Source: an uncultured Spirochaetales bacterium (GTDB lineage: Bacteria; Spirochaetota; Spirochaetia; Sphaerochaetales; Sphaerochaetaceae). Taken from it: 50,192 bases of DNA. This document shows, piece after piece, positions 1 through 7,712 of the stretch (position 1 is the first letter of the stretch; every line of letters begins with the position of its first letter). A model generated the notes under the pieces. It did not search any database. It saw nothing but the letters and a program-made list of their open reading frames with translations, and was not told where the DNA came from. Location: NCBI GenBank assembly GCA_949295125.1, contig CASFJV010000057.1:1-50192 (forward strand). Reading direction: 5' to 3'. The position numbers and the translations under genes were made by a program.

Positions 1-537
1 AGGAGTATTTTGTCATGACTTAATGTTTGAAGAAATTCTTTGCTTCCCCACTTTTTTAAGATAAATTCAATCAGCAGAAGAAATGATATTTCTAAATTTC
101 TTTTTCTTATGCTTGACAGCTATGGACTAATAAAAAACAAGAAATAACAGGTTCAAAATGAATATTCTTTGCACAAAAGGAAAATATAAATCCTTGTTCT
201 GCACAACATGAAACTTCAATGCTCATGAAATCGGAATTTTTCATATGAAGATGACCTTTTCCTATATCTTCTTGGATTGCAGTGTTTCATTGATAGATGA
301 CAGCTTCAGAGCCCTGACAATTGCAAACGAAACTCATTTGCATATGATTGGAATACAACTGCATGAATTGCAATGAATCAAGTCATAATGAGGGAGATGA
401 ATCTGCAAGTGATATTTCATCACCAGGGCTGACTAATTGAAAATGCAATCGTTTTGCACAAAAGCGCATTGGCATTTCTCAGTATTGATAATTATTTACT
501 ATTGTGATACAAATTATTATTGTAGAGTGATTTGAGG
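1..537. other. AT-rich stretch without a recognisable gene
   Basis: I see no reading frame with a convincing start, ribosome binding site and protein-like composition on either strand. The stretch is AT-rich and sits next to a block of broken accessory genes, so it may be eroded island sequence. I tested it for a tmRNA body because of the tRNA-like 3' end just downstream. I found neither the G-rich 5' end nor a tag reading frame. Confidence 0.5.
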
Positions 538-540
538 TTA

Positions 541-575
541 TTTTGACGGGCCGGGATTCGAGCCCCGTCTCTCAC
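541..575. other. tRNA/tmRNA-like 3' end fragment (possible attachment-site remnant)
   Basis: The sequence contains GGGATTCGAGCCCC, which resembles a T-arm (stem, TTCGAG loop, stem), inside a larger inverted repeat GACGGG/CCCGTC. No D-arm, anticodon arm or encoded CCA is seen, so this is not a complete tRNA or tmRNA. It lies exactly at the edge of a degraded accessory block. Mobile elements often duplicate the 3' end of a tRNA or tmRNA on integration, so an att remnant is a reasonable inference. A chance GC-rich hairpin cannot be excluded. Confidence 0.3.
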
Positions 576-579
576 GAAG

Positions 580-608
580 AAACTCTAGGATAGCCCTAGA
601 GTTTTTAT
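580..608 (+). terminator. Rho-independent terminator-like hairpin
   Basis: A perfect 10-bp stem, AAACTCTAGG/CCTAGAGTTT, with a 5-nt loop (ATAGC) is followed by a T-rich tract on the plus strand. It directly follows the tRNA-like fragment, as a terminator of a stable RNA gene would. Confidence 0.6.
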
Positions 609-648
609 TCCAATTAGGAATCATATAGCATTTCAAAATATTCTGATT

Positions 649-654
649 TAAAAT
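649..654 (+). promoter_or_regulatory. -10 box TAAAAT, leaderless start of the DUF4258 gene
   Basis: TAAAAT ends 6 nt before the ATG at 661, so transcription would begin at or beside the start codon. No Shine-Dalgarno is present. The same geometry recurs at several other genes in this window. Confidence 0.4.
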
Positions 655-660
655 ACACAT

Positions 661-855
661 ATGGATATCGAAAAAATGAGGCAGTTCTGCAAATCTGGAA
701 AAATCCGATGGTCTAGTCATGTGGTTTCAAGGATGATGGAAAGGATGATTTTCAGACAGGAAGTGCTGGATACCATTCTATCGGGAGAAGTGATTGAGGA
801 CTATGCTGATAATTTTCCGTTACCAAGCTGTCTTATTCTAGGAATCCATGAGCAG
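661..855 (+). pseudogene. DUF4258-like protein, 3' end cut off by an IS element
   Basis: The first ~65 residues resemble the start of DUF4258 proteins: W/S-S-H-V-x-x-R-M-x-E-R, then a -x-V-x-x-x-I-x-x-G-E-V-I-E-x-Y- pattern and the P-x-P-S-C-L-I-L-G strand. Family members are small (about 80-100 residues), often lie beside a helix-turn-helix (MqsA-like) partner and are suspected toxin-antitoxin relatives. Here the frame runs into the IS end at 856 and stops at 876, so the last strand is lost. No partner gene follows. The start at 661 fits a leaderless transcript. DUF4258 membership is by eye; function is unknown. Confidence 0.55.
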
Positions 856-1548
856 TGTACTTGTCAACAAAAGTAGACATAAAAAATAATTGTTTTAATC
901 TTATATTTTTAAAAGTTTTAATAAAAGAAGTTTTTTATTCTGTGGCATTTTCAAAAGTAGATAGAGGCTCATCTACAGAAGGTGGAATACCCTCTAGTTT
1001 CCATGCTAATTTCTTCTTGATACAGTTAAGCTCGGCCTTATCTGCCATCTTCTTCTGGACGTACTTCGGTATCTGGGAAAGCTTCCTGCTGCTGAATGTA
1101 TCCTTATGCCAATCTTCCCATCCATGAAAGCCTTGTAGAACATTCTCGGAGTCATATACCCCAGGGAATAGGCAGGACGCTTTGAGTTGTAGAAATCAAT
1201 ATACCTAGCAAGCGTCTCCTTTACGTCGTGGCTTTTTGCAAGGTGGAAATCAGACATCAGCTCTTCTTTTATCCAGCCATTGAGCGATTCATTCATAGGA
1301 TTGTCTGTCGGCTTTCCTGCCCTGGACATCGATCTTATTATGACCGAATTCGAGATAAGATCATTGTATGCCTGGGATGTATATACAGAGCCCTGGTCCG
1401 TATGGAGTATCACAGTATCTGTGCAGCCTGATGCCTCCAGGATTGCCATTACCTGTTCAAGGCCGTCTATGTACTGCCTTTGAAGCAGTCCAAAACTATG
1501 GACAGGGGAATTCTCTGAGTTGCATCGTAAACTGTCGAACGTTACTTG
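856..1548 (-). mobile_element. Truncated IS3-family insertion sequence
   Basis: One end is preserved at 856-879 and, read on the minus strand, starts TGTCTACTTTTGTTGACA, a typical IS3-family terminus. The transposase body runs to about 1548, where it abuts unrelated protein-like sequence on the opposite strand. The other terminal repeat and orfA are missing, so the element cannot move by itself. Its insertion explains the loss of the 3' end of the DUF4258 gene. Confidence 0.75.
935..1547 (-). pseudogene. IS3-family transposase OrfB (integrase core), fragment with frameshifts
   Basis: The rve integrase core is clear: IVLDCFKGS (around the first catalytic Asp region), ILHTDQGSVYTS (second Asp), then MNESLNGWIKEEL and YIDFYNSKRPAYSLGYMTP, the classical C-terminal DDE signature of OrfB. 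The reading frame changes at about 1470 (between CFKGS and YIDGLEQ) and again near 1128 (after KAFMDG). The frame after the second break continues KKMADKAELN and ends at 935. The N-terminal third is gone at about 1548. At least two frameshifts plus the truncation make it inactive. Confidence 0.8.
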
Positions 1549-1857
1549 AGCAGTTTTTTAAAGCAATAGCTCCAGCAGGACGAAATTATATCGACGGAAT
1601 GCTTTCTGCTACAAAAGAAGTCTTATATAACGACAAGGGCAAAAAGCTTGAATCACGAGATGCTATATTCAAATACTAGATTGATAAGAAAAAAGAGCAA
1701 ATCGCTTCAGAATGTTTGCCACTCTTTATAGTGCTCTGTCGGGGCTTGGAACTCATGAGGAAGATCAACCTTCACAAGAAGATGCTTTACTATTATTAAG
1801 AAATACAGAAGACATTCTTTTGTGGTGTATGAGAACAGAAAGATGGAAGTGAGAGTC
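1545..1857 (+). pseudogene. Remnant of an Abi_C-like (abortive infection/HEPN-type) protein
   Basis: Frame one reads RTLLEQFFKAIAPAG through SRDAIFKY, is interrupted by TAG at 1677-1679, and continues IDKKKEQIASE. A one-base frameshift near 1710 then shifts to FATLYSALSGLGTHEE and EDALLLLRNTEDILLW, ending at a TGA. The terminal S-x-L-G-T-H-E-E...EDAL-x-x-x-x-T-E-x-x-L-x-W pattern is what I associate with the C-terminal domain of abortive-infection (Abi_C) proteins. The 5' part was replaced by the IS fragment. One nonsense and one frameshift mutation show decay. Family assignment is by eye. Confidence 0.5.
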
Positions 1858-1901
1858 ACTGGTGAGATCTTCTTGGAACAAACGACTATTCTGATGATAA
1901 T

Positions 1902-1926
1902 AAAAAAGCCGACTCAATGGGTCGGC
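1902..1926 (-). terminator. Rho-independent terminator
   Basis: Read on the minus strand, GCCGAC/GTCGGC with a 7-nt loop is followed by TTTTTT. A second small stem, GAACG/CGTTC, lies just upstream. It probably terminated the decayed COG2865-like gene. Confidence 0.7.
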
Positions 1927-2043
1927 GGCTAGAACGTCTATCGTTCCACCATCTAATTGTATTGTACCAAATTTCTCATCCATTCGTCACTGATGAAAAA
2001 AGAGGATCGAATAAAGTTTTTCTCGGCAATCTAAAATCAAAAC

Positions 2044-2613
2044 TCAATCCTGCTTACTTTGCTGATAAACTTGGTTTTCAGAGAAACGATATTTCCCTTT
2101 TCCTTGTCCTTTGACTTCTTCAATTAAACCAGAAGCTTTTAATTTAACAATCAATTCTCCTGCTGTTGAATATGACGCTACAGTCACCGTAGCAATATCA
2201 CTCCGTCAAAAAACACCTTCATTGCCATATGCTTTGTATAAAGCCATTGCTTTATTTCTCGTGTTTTTGTTTACACTCATTTTGTTGATAGCTGCCTCAA
2301 TAGCCTGATTTTGTGATTCAATAGCCGGTTTTTCAGCCTCAATAGCTTGGCTTTTCGAATCAAACACCAAATTATCAAAAGATTTCCCGTAATTCAGGTT
2401 TTTGAGGATTACAGAGAACTGGGAAGAGTCAGAGTAAAACTTCGGCTTTAAATCTATGCTGTAATTCACTTCAGTTCCATAGTTTTGTATGATACTTCCA
2501 TCGGCCATTCCTCCGGGAGAATATATAGTTATTCTGTCATCGAATATATCGATATGAATCTCACTCCCAAGCTCTAAATACGAGCGATGAACAAGGTCAT
2601 ATGATGCGCCTGA
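2044..2613 (-). pseudogene. COG2865-like (AlbA_2/ATPase) regulator, C-terminal part with internal stop
   Basis: The frame starts abruptly after a stop at 2614-2616 and reads VHRSYLELGSEIHIDIFDD, then RITIYSPGGMADGSIIQ, typical of the GHKL-like ATPase half of putative DNA-binding COG2865 proteins. A TGA at 2206-2208 interrupts it. Beyond the TGA the same frame continues GRSDIATVTVASYSTAGEL and GLIEEVKGQGKGKYRF, the winged-helix end of the family. The N-terminal AlbA_2 domain and the HRD-box Asn region are missing, so this is a truncated and nonsense-mutated gene. Such proteins are common passengers of mobile islands. Confidence 0.65.
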
Positions 2614-2639
2614 TTACTCTTTTCCAAAGATAATGGCTT

Positions 2640-3104
2640 TCAGTTTTCTGCAATTCCGATGTTCTGTTTTTCCATTACATAGTTCCTGAGCTTTTCTCCC
2701 CTGATATCTACCAGCTGTTCTTTAGTTATTATGTATCCCCTCCTTTCAAAGAAAGGGCGTGCTGTAACGGAGGCATGAACGCTGATTGAGCCATATCCTT
2801 TCTCCAGCTCGTTGCAGAGCATGGTAGCGATACCCTTTCCCTGGTATTCCTTGTGGACAAACAGGTGATCAAGGTATCCTGTGCTGTCTATATCCCCAAA
2901 GCCTACAATCTTTCCATTGATGACTGCCAGCAGGGAATGGTTTTCCCTCAGAGCTTTTTTAAGGTGACTATAGTCATTATTAGCTGGAGCCCATGCATCA
3001 AGCTCTTTTTCTGTGTAGTCTTTCCTGTTGACGCTATGCACTGTTTCATAGAACAGAGTTGTTATCTCATCTAAATCGTTTTCATTAAATTCTCTTATTT
3101 CCAT
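2640..3104 (-). CDS. GNAT-family N-acetyltransferase
   Basis: The 154-residue protein has the full GNAT fold: an N-terminal IREFNENDLDEI strand-helix, a central ITGKIVGFGDI-like beta strand pair (INGKIVGFGDID), the acetyl-CoA loop HKEYQGKGIATML (Q/R-x-x-G-x-G/A motif, about residues 87-99), and a C-terminal PFFERRGY element. It transfers an acetyl group from acetyl-CoA to an unknown amine. The gene is monocistronic. A perfect TATAAT lies 6 nt before the ATG and there is no Shine-Dalgarno, so the mRNA is probably leaderless. The substrate cannot be told from sequence. Confidence 0.85.
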   Translation of the reverse strand: MEIREFNENDLDEITTLFYETVHSVNRKDYTEKELDAWAPANNDYSHLKKALRENHSLLAVINGKIVGFGDIDSTGYLDHLFVHKEYQGKGIATMLCNELEKGYGSISVHASVTARPFFERRGYIITKEQLVDIRGEKLRNYVMEKQNIGIAEN

Positions 3105-3110
3105 AACTCG

Positions 3111-3116
3111 ATTATA
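3111..3116 (-). promoter_or_regulatory. -10 box TATAAT, leaderless start of the GNAT gene
   Basis: A consensus TATAAT (minus strand) ends 6 nt before the ATG. The start site of the transcript should coincide with the start codon. Confidence 0.55.
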
Positions 3117-3167
3117 CAGCTATTGGCAATTCCAAAAATATTTATTTCAGTTTTCCCAATACGAGAT

Positions 3168-3173
3168 TATAAT
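3168..3173 (+). promoter_or_regulatory. -10 box of the NCS2 permease gene
   Basis: TATAAT with no clear -35. It predicts a leader of about 40 nt ending in a strong AGGAGGAA Shine-Dalgarno before the ATG at 3219. The leader is too short for a purine riboswitch. Confidence 0.45.
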
Positions 3174-3218
3174 GAAACTGAGCTTTGAATGTGAAATCCA
3201 AACAGAAGGAGGAATCAT

Positions 3219-4586
3219 ATGAAGGATTTTTTCGCATTAAAGGAGAAGAATACGACTGTCAGGACTGAAGTCGTAGCAGGTCTTACAACGTTCTTTACTA
3301 TGGCCTATATCATCTTCGTTAATCCTAATATGCTTAGCGAGACTGGTATGAGCTGGGAAGGAGTTTTCGTTGCAACCTGTCTTGCCTCTGCTGTGGGAAC
3401 ACTTGTCATGGCACTTTTTGCCAATGTTCCTTATGCAGTTGCTCCTGGTATGGGATTGAACGCTCTATTCACTTACACAATATGCATAGTAGGAGGCTTC
3501 AAATGGCAGGAAGCCCTTGCAATGGTATTTATCTGTGGAATTATCAACATCATCATTACTGTAACAAAGCTCAGGAAATCCATAGTTAAATCCATTCCAG
3601 AAAGCCTTCAGAATGCAATAGGAGGAGCAATCGGATTATTCATTGCATACCTTGGAATGAATAATGCAGGACTCATTTCATTTACTGGAGCATATCCAAG
3701 CGTAACACCAGGCCTGCAGCCATTCAACGCACCACATCTGGTTCTTGCCGTAGTAGGGCTCCTTATAATGGTTATCCTGATGTCACTGCATATTAAGGGT
3801 GCTATCCTGATCGGAATTGTGGCAACAACAATTCTTGGAATTCCTTTTGGCGTAACACAGGTTCCAGAGAGCATCTTCTCCGGAAGCCATACAGTCGCAG
3901 GATTCAGGGAGGTTGCATTCTCTTTCTTCGGCTCTCCTGGTTTTGGATCCCTTTTCTCTGATCCGACAAAGATTGCATTTGTAATTGTAACCATTTTCTC
4001 AATGTCCCTTTCTGATACCTTCGACTCAATAGGAACATTCATCGGAACAGGAAGAAAGAGCCATATCTTTGATGAAGAGGATGAGAAAGCCCTTGAGGGA
4101 TCCGGTTTCAAGAGCAGGCTGGACAAGGCTCTCGTTGCAGACAGTGTAGCAACAAGCATCGGATCACTCTTTGGAACAAGCAACGCCACTACATTCGTAG
4201 AAAGCTCTGCAGGTATCGCTGCAGGAGGAAGGACAGGACTTACAAGCCTGGTAACAGCTATAATGTTCCTCGTATGCCTGCCATTCTCAGGCCTGATTGG
4301 AATGGTTCCATCCGCAGCCACATCTCCTGCCCTGATCGTTGTCGGTATCCTGATGGTTGAGCCATTTGCAGAGATCCACTGGAAGGACTTCAAGGAAGCT
4401 GTTCCTGCATTCTTCACAGTTGCAGTTATGAGCTTCACATACGGTATCACAAACGGTATTGCTGCAGGATTCATCATGTACTGCATTACAAAGATCTGTG
4501 CAAAAGAAGCAAAGGAAATCCATCCTATCATTGCTGTCGCATCAGTTCTATTCATAATTGACTTCATTATCAAGGCAGTTGGCTGA
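3219..4586 (+). CDS. NCS2/AzgA-type purine (adenine/guanine/hypoxanthine) permease
   Basis: A 455-residue hydrophobic protein with about 12-14 membrane spans. It opens with FFALKEKNTTVRTEVVAGLTT and TMAYIIFVNPN, the hallmark start of the AzgA/PbuG branch of NCS2 permeases. Later it shows APGMGLNALFTYT (about residue 74) and FVIVTIFSMSLSDTFDSIGT (about residue 257), the substrate- and proton-binding loops of this family. It imports a purine base, probably by proton symport. The exact base (adenine, guanine or hypoxanthine) is not predictable. Start is fixed by AGGAGG 6 nt upstream. It stands alone between GNAT (divergent) and ung. Confidence 0.9.
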   Translation: MKDFFALKEKNTTVRTEVVAGLTTFFTMAYIIFVNPNMLSETGMSWEGVFVATCLASAVGTLVMALFANVPYAVAPGMGLNALFTYTICIVGGFKWQEALAMVFICGIINIIITVTKLRKSIVKSIPESLQNAIGGAIGLFIAYLGMNNAGLISFTGAYPSVTPGLQPFNAPHLVLAVVGLLIMVILMSLHIKGAILIGIVATTILGIPFGVTQVPESIFSGSHTVAGFREVAFSFFGSPGFGSLFSDPTKIAFVIVTIFSMSLSDTFDSIGTFIGTGRKSHIFDEEDEKALEGSGFKSRLDKALVADSVATSIGSLFGTSNATTFVESSAGIAAGGRTGLTSLVTAIMFLVCLPFSGLIGMVPSAATSPALIVVGILMVEPFAEIHWKDFKEAVPAFFTVAVMSFTYGITNGIAAGFIMYCITKICAKEAKEIHPIIAVASVLFIIDFIIKAVG

Positions 4587-4595
4587 AAACAGTAC

Positions 4596-4617
4596 GGGGC
4601 GTCATTCAAGGCGCCCC
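4596..4617 (+). terminator. Hairpin downstream of the purine permease
   Basis: An 8-bp stem GGGGCGTC/GGCGCCCC around a 6-nt loop begins 10 nt after the permease stop. It is not followed by a proper T-run, so it may be a weak terminator or an mRNA-protecting hairpin. The ung promoter starts right behind it. Confidence 0.5.
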
Positions 4618-4624
4618 ATAATTA

Positions 4625-4633
4625 TGCTAGAAT
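4625..4633 (+). promoter_or_regulatory. Extended -10 promoter (TGCTAGAAT), leaderless start of ung
   Basis: TG-C-TAGAAT is an extended -10 element ending 7 nt before the ATG at 4641. No Shine-Dalgarno exists, so a leaderless mRNA is predicted. Confidence 0.55.
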
Positions 4634-4640
4634 ACTTTCC

Positions 4641-5303
4641 ATGATCAGAGTGAATAACGATTGGCAGCCTCTTTTTGATGAAGAACAGAATAAGGAATAC
4701 TACCTGAACCTGAGGAAGTTCCTTATAAATGAGTATAAGACAAAGACCGTATATCCTCCAATGAATGAGATATTCAATGCCTTTATCCTCACTCCATTTA
4801 ACAATGTGAAAGTTGTGATAGTGGGGCAGGATCCGTATCATGAGCCAGGACAGGCAATGGGCTTGTCTTTTTCTGTGAGGGAAGGGACAGAAGAGCCGCC
4901 ATCACTGAAGAATATAAAAACTGAGCTTATTAATGAAGGATATGATATCTCTTCATCCTGGTCCCCTGATCTTTCAAGATGGGCTAGGGAAGGGGTGCTT
5001 CTGCTTAACAGCACGCTTACTGTTGTTGCGCACAGGGCTGCCTCACATGCTGGAAAGGGATGGGAAATATTTACAGACAATGCAATAAGGGCCCTGGGAA
5101 AAGACAGCCGTCCAAAAGTATTCATGCTCTGGGGATCATATGCAAGAAGCAAAAAGGCCCTTATTGAGAATAAGAGCCATCTGATACTTGAATCTGCCCA
5201 TCCAAGCCCATTGTCTGCATATCGGGGTTTCTTTGGCAATGGGCATTTCAGGAAAGCAAATGAATTCCTAATGGAGCATGGGGAAAAGCCGGTCAGCTGG
5301 TAG
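4641..5303 (+). CDS. ung: Uracil-DNA glycosylase
   Basis: The 220-residue protein is a full-length family 1 UDG. It has the water-activating loop GQDPYHEPGQA (catalytic Asp, about residue 64), the uracil-binding LLLNSTLTV strand (Asn), and the C-terminal HPSPLSAYRGFFG loop with the catalytic His and the DNA-intercalating segment. It removes uracil from DNA to start base-excision repair in the cytoplasm. It is preceded by an extended -10 box 7 nt before the ATG. Its last 11 bp overlap the end of the convergent acyl-CoA synthetase gene, and I see no terminator between them. Confidence 0.97.
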   Translation: MIRVNNDWQPLFDEEQNKEYYLNLRKFLINEYKTKTVYPPMNEIFNAFILTPFNNVKVVIVGQDPYHEPGQAMGLSFSVREGTEEPPSLKNIKTELINEGYDISSSWSPDLSRWAREGVLLLNSTLTVVAHRAASHAGKGWEIFTDNAIRALGKDSRPKVFMLWGSYARSKKALIENKSHLILESAHPSPLSAYRGFFGNGHFRKANEFLMEHGEKPVSW

Positions 5304-6930
5304 TATCCCTCAGTTCTTTCTTCCTGATTTTCCCGCTTATTGTCTTTGGAAGTTCACTGACAAACTCTATCTGCCTGATCCATTTATACTCAGCAAGCTT
5401 GCTGTTTGTCTTATCCCTTATCTCTTTTTCCAGTTCGCTGGAAGCTTCATATCCTGGCGCAAGGACTATGAAAGCCTTTATTGACTGGCCTCTCAGAGTA
5501 TCAGGAATTCCTACAACTGAGCATTCAAGAACTGCATCATGCTTTATAAGGAAGTTTTCTATTTCAAACGGTCCGATCCTGAACCCTCCGCTCTTGATGA
5601 TATCATCAAACCTTCCATGAAACCAGAAATAGCCATCTTCATCCATCCATGCAGAGTCTCCCGTGTGATACACTCCACCGCGCCATGCATTCTCATAGAG
5701 TTCACTGTCGTTCAGGTAAGATGCAAATATTCCTATTGGCTTTTTCCCATTTTCAGGAACAACTACTATCTCTCCGATTTCACCCGTCTTCACTTCTTTT
5801 CCATTGCTATCGACAAGCTTCAGGGTATAAAGGGGACTCTTTACCCCCATGGATCCTTCCTTATTCCTTATTCCCCGGTAATTTGCAGAAAGAAGTGTCG
5901 TTTCTGTCTGCCCATAGCCCTCATTGAGGTACAGCCCTGTCTTTTCATAGAATTTCTTGAAAATCTCAGGGTTAAGGTATTCTCCTGCTGTTGATGCACT
6001 TTTCAGGCTGGGCATCATCGGTGTGCCTTTTTTCACCAGGTAACGGTATACGGTAGGAGGGGCGCAGAATGATGTAACACCGTACTTGTTTATGATCTGT
6101 GTCAGCATCTTTGGATCGAATGCATCAAAGTCATATACCATTACAGCCGATCCAACAAGCCACTGGCCGTACATCTTTCCCCAGCTTGCTTTTGCCCATC
6201 CTGTTTCTGCAACTGTGAAATGCAGCCCTCCGTCTTCTGCTCTCTGCCAGTACTTTGCTGTGACAATATGGGCAAGAGGGTAGCTGTAATCATGTATTAC
6301 CCCTTTGGGATACCCTGTGGTTCCAGATGTGAAATACATCATCATGCTGTCGCTCGCCTTTGTCTCTATGCGCTTAAGAAAGCCTTCCTGCATTTCTGCA
6401 AGCCTGCTCAGGTTAATATAGCCATCAATATCTTCCCTGATGCTGAAGAGGATGGCTTCTTTTCCTGATAGGGTCAAAGCTTCCTTTATCCTCTCTGCAA
6501 CTCCGTTCTCATATGTTGATATCACAGCCTTGATTTCCGCAGTATTGAAGCGGTACTTGAAATCATCGACCCTTAGCATGTGTGTTACAGGTACCATCAC
6601 AGCTCCGATCTTATGCAGCGCAGTTGCAGCAAACCAGTACTCATAATGCCTCTTCAGGCAGAGCATTACATAGTCTCCCTTCTTTATGCCTGAGGAGAGG
6701 AGGGCGTTTGCAAACCTGTTTGACTCCCTTGAGATATCGGAGAATGTGAATACCCTTTCTTCCCCTTCTGCATTGCACCAGACGATTGCCCGCTTTTCCG
6801 GTTCAGCCTTCGCTATCTCATCAACAACATCATATGCAAAGTTGAAGTTGTCGGGGCAGCTTATATCTATAGTCTTCAGCGCGCCATTTTCATCTTCAAC
6901 GGCGTGTACAAATTTCTCATATATGCTCAT
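5293..6930 (-). CDS. AMP-binding acyl-CoA synthetase (medium-chain/ACSM-like), last gene of the fatty-acid operon
   Basis: This 545-residue ANL-superfamily enzyme activates a carboxylic acid with ATP and joins it to CoA. It shows MMYFTSGTTGYPKG (P-loop, about residue 190), EGYGQTET (A5), the hinge-side YHTGDSAWMDEDGY and GRFDDIIKSGGFRIGP, and the catalytic Lys in KTISGKIRKKEL near the C-terminus. It lies 8 nt after accA with GAGGA before its ATG, so it is transcribed with fatty-acid synthesis genes. That suggests it feeds an acyl primer or exogenous acids into the pathway. The acid is unknown. An acyl-ACP synthetase role is possible. Confidence 0.85.
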   Translation of the reverse strand: MSIYEKFVHAVEDENGALKTIDISCPDNFNFAYDVVDEIAKAEPEKRAIVWCNAEGEERVFTFSDISRESNRFANALLSSGIKKGDYVMLCLKRHYEYWFAATALHKIGAVMVPVTHMLRVDDFKYRFNTAEIKAVISTYENGVAERIKEALTLSGKEAILFSIREDIDGYINLSRLAEMQEGFLKRIETKASDSMMMYFTSGTTGYPKGVIHDYSYPLAHIVTAKYWQRAEDGGLHFTVAETGWAKASWGKMYGQWLVGSAVMVYDFDAFDPKMLTQIINKYGVTSFCAPPTVYRYLVKKGTPMMPSLKSASTAGEYLNPEIFKKFYEKTGLYLNEGYGQTETTLLSANYRGIRNKEGSMGVKSPLYTLKLVDSNGKEVKTGEIGEIVVVPENGKKPIGIFASYLNDSELYENAWRGGVYHTGDSAWMDEDGYFWFHGRFDDIIKSGGFRIGPFEIENFLIKHDAVLECSVVGIPDTLRGQSIKAFIVLAPGYEASSELEKEIRDKTNSKLAEYKWIRQIEFVSELPKTISGKIRKKELRDTTS

Positions 6931-6938
6931 GTTATCCT

Positions 6939-7712
6939 CTAAAATGACCTGAACCTCTTAAAACGTTCTTCCTTGAAGTCCTTTTCCTGGGAAATTCTCT
7001 CAAGTTCATCTGCTATCTCTTTTCCAAGAGATGAATAAAAGGCTTCAGTTCCAATTCCCTCTTCACTTACTATCCTTTCTATAAAGCCAAAGTGAAGTGC
7101 ATCTTCTGCCGTTATCTTAAGGCATTCAGCTGCCTCAGCTGCCTTTTTGCTGTCCTTGAACAGGATGCTTGCACATCCTTCTGGAGAAATTACGGAATAT
7201 ACTGCATTTTCAAGCATCCATACCCTGTCTGCAACAGCCAGGCCAAGGGCACCTCCGCTTCCCCCTTCTCCAATCAGGATGGATAGTATAGGTACGTTTA
7301 AATCCATCATTTCCATCAGGTTTGTGGCTATTGCTTCTCCTTCTCCGCGCTCTTCCGCTTCAATACCGCAGAATGCACCTGATGTGTCGACGAATGTAAT
7401 TACCGGACGCCCGAATTTCTCAGCCTGCTTCATGAGACGCAATGCCTTGCGGTAGCCTTCAGGACTTGCAGAGCCGAAATTCCTCATTGTCCTTTCAGCT
7501 GCAGTGCGCCCTTTTTCAATTGCAATAACCGTTACAGGCTTTCCATGCAATGATGCAATTCCGCCGACGACGGCCCCATCATCTTTTGCTTTCCTGTCTC
7601 CATGGAATTCGATGAAAGATGAGAAGATGCTGTTTATGTAGCTGAGCCCTGTCGGCCTGTCAGATGAGCGTGCTATCTTTACCTTATCGTATGCTCTCAT
7701 TCTTTCCTCCAT
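6939..7712 (-). CDS. accA: Acetyl-CoA carboxylase carboxyltransferase, alpha subunit
   Basis: A 257-residue crotonase-fold subunit, the short Gram-positive-type form. It has ARSSDRPTGLSYI near the start, FHGDRKAKDDGAVVGG, and the GEGGSGGALGLAVADRVWM oxyanion loop. With AccD it transfers the carboxyl group from carboxybiotin to acetyl-CoA, giving malonyl-CoA. It overlaps accD by 29 bp, so the two subunits are probably translationally coupled. The start could also be the internal Met five residues on. Confidence 0.95.
   Translation of the reverse strand: MEERMRAYDKVKIARSSDRPTGLSYINSIFSSFIEFHGDRKAKDDGAVVGGIASLHGKPVTVIAIEKGRTAAERTMRNFGSASPEGYRKALRLMKQAEKFGRPVITFVDTSGAFCGIEAEERGEGEAIATNLMEMMDLNVPILSILIGEGGSGGALGLAVADRVWMLENAVYSVISPEGCASILFKDSKKAAEAAECLKITAEDALHFGFIERIVSEEGIGTEAFYSSLGKEIADELERISQEKDFKEERFKRFRSF

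Noticed and set aside
200..600. Full tmRNA (ssrA) gene
   Set aside because: The 3' T-arm-like piece prompted the idea, but no 5' acceptor half, pseudoknots or tag frame (ending in A-x-A-A-stop) could be found upstream.
855..1127. 90-codon plus-strand frame across the IS end
   Set aside because: It is antisense to the transposase fragment and includes the IS terminus.
3174..3218. Purine riboswitch before the NCS2 permease
   Set aside because: The leader is only about 40 nt and lacks the three-way junction loops.
3608..4609. Long open frame (333 codons) opposite the NCS2 permease gene
   Set aside because: It is antisense to a clear membrane permease, has no ribosome site and no family resemblance. 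Low stop frequency opposite a permease is expected.
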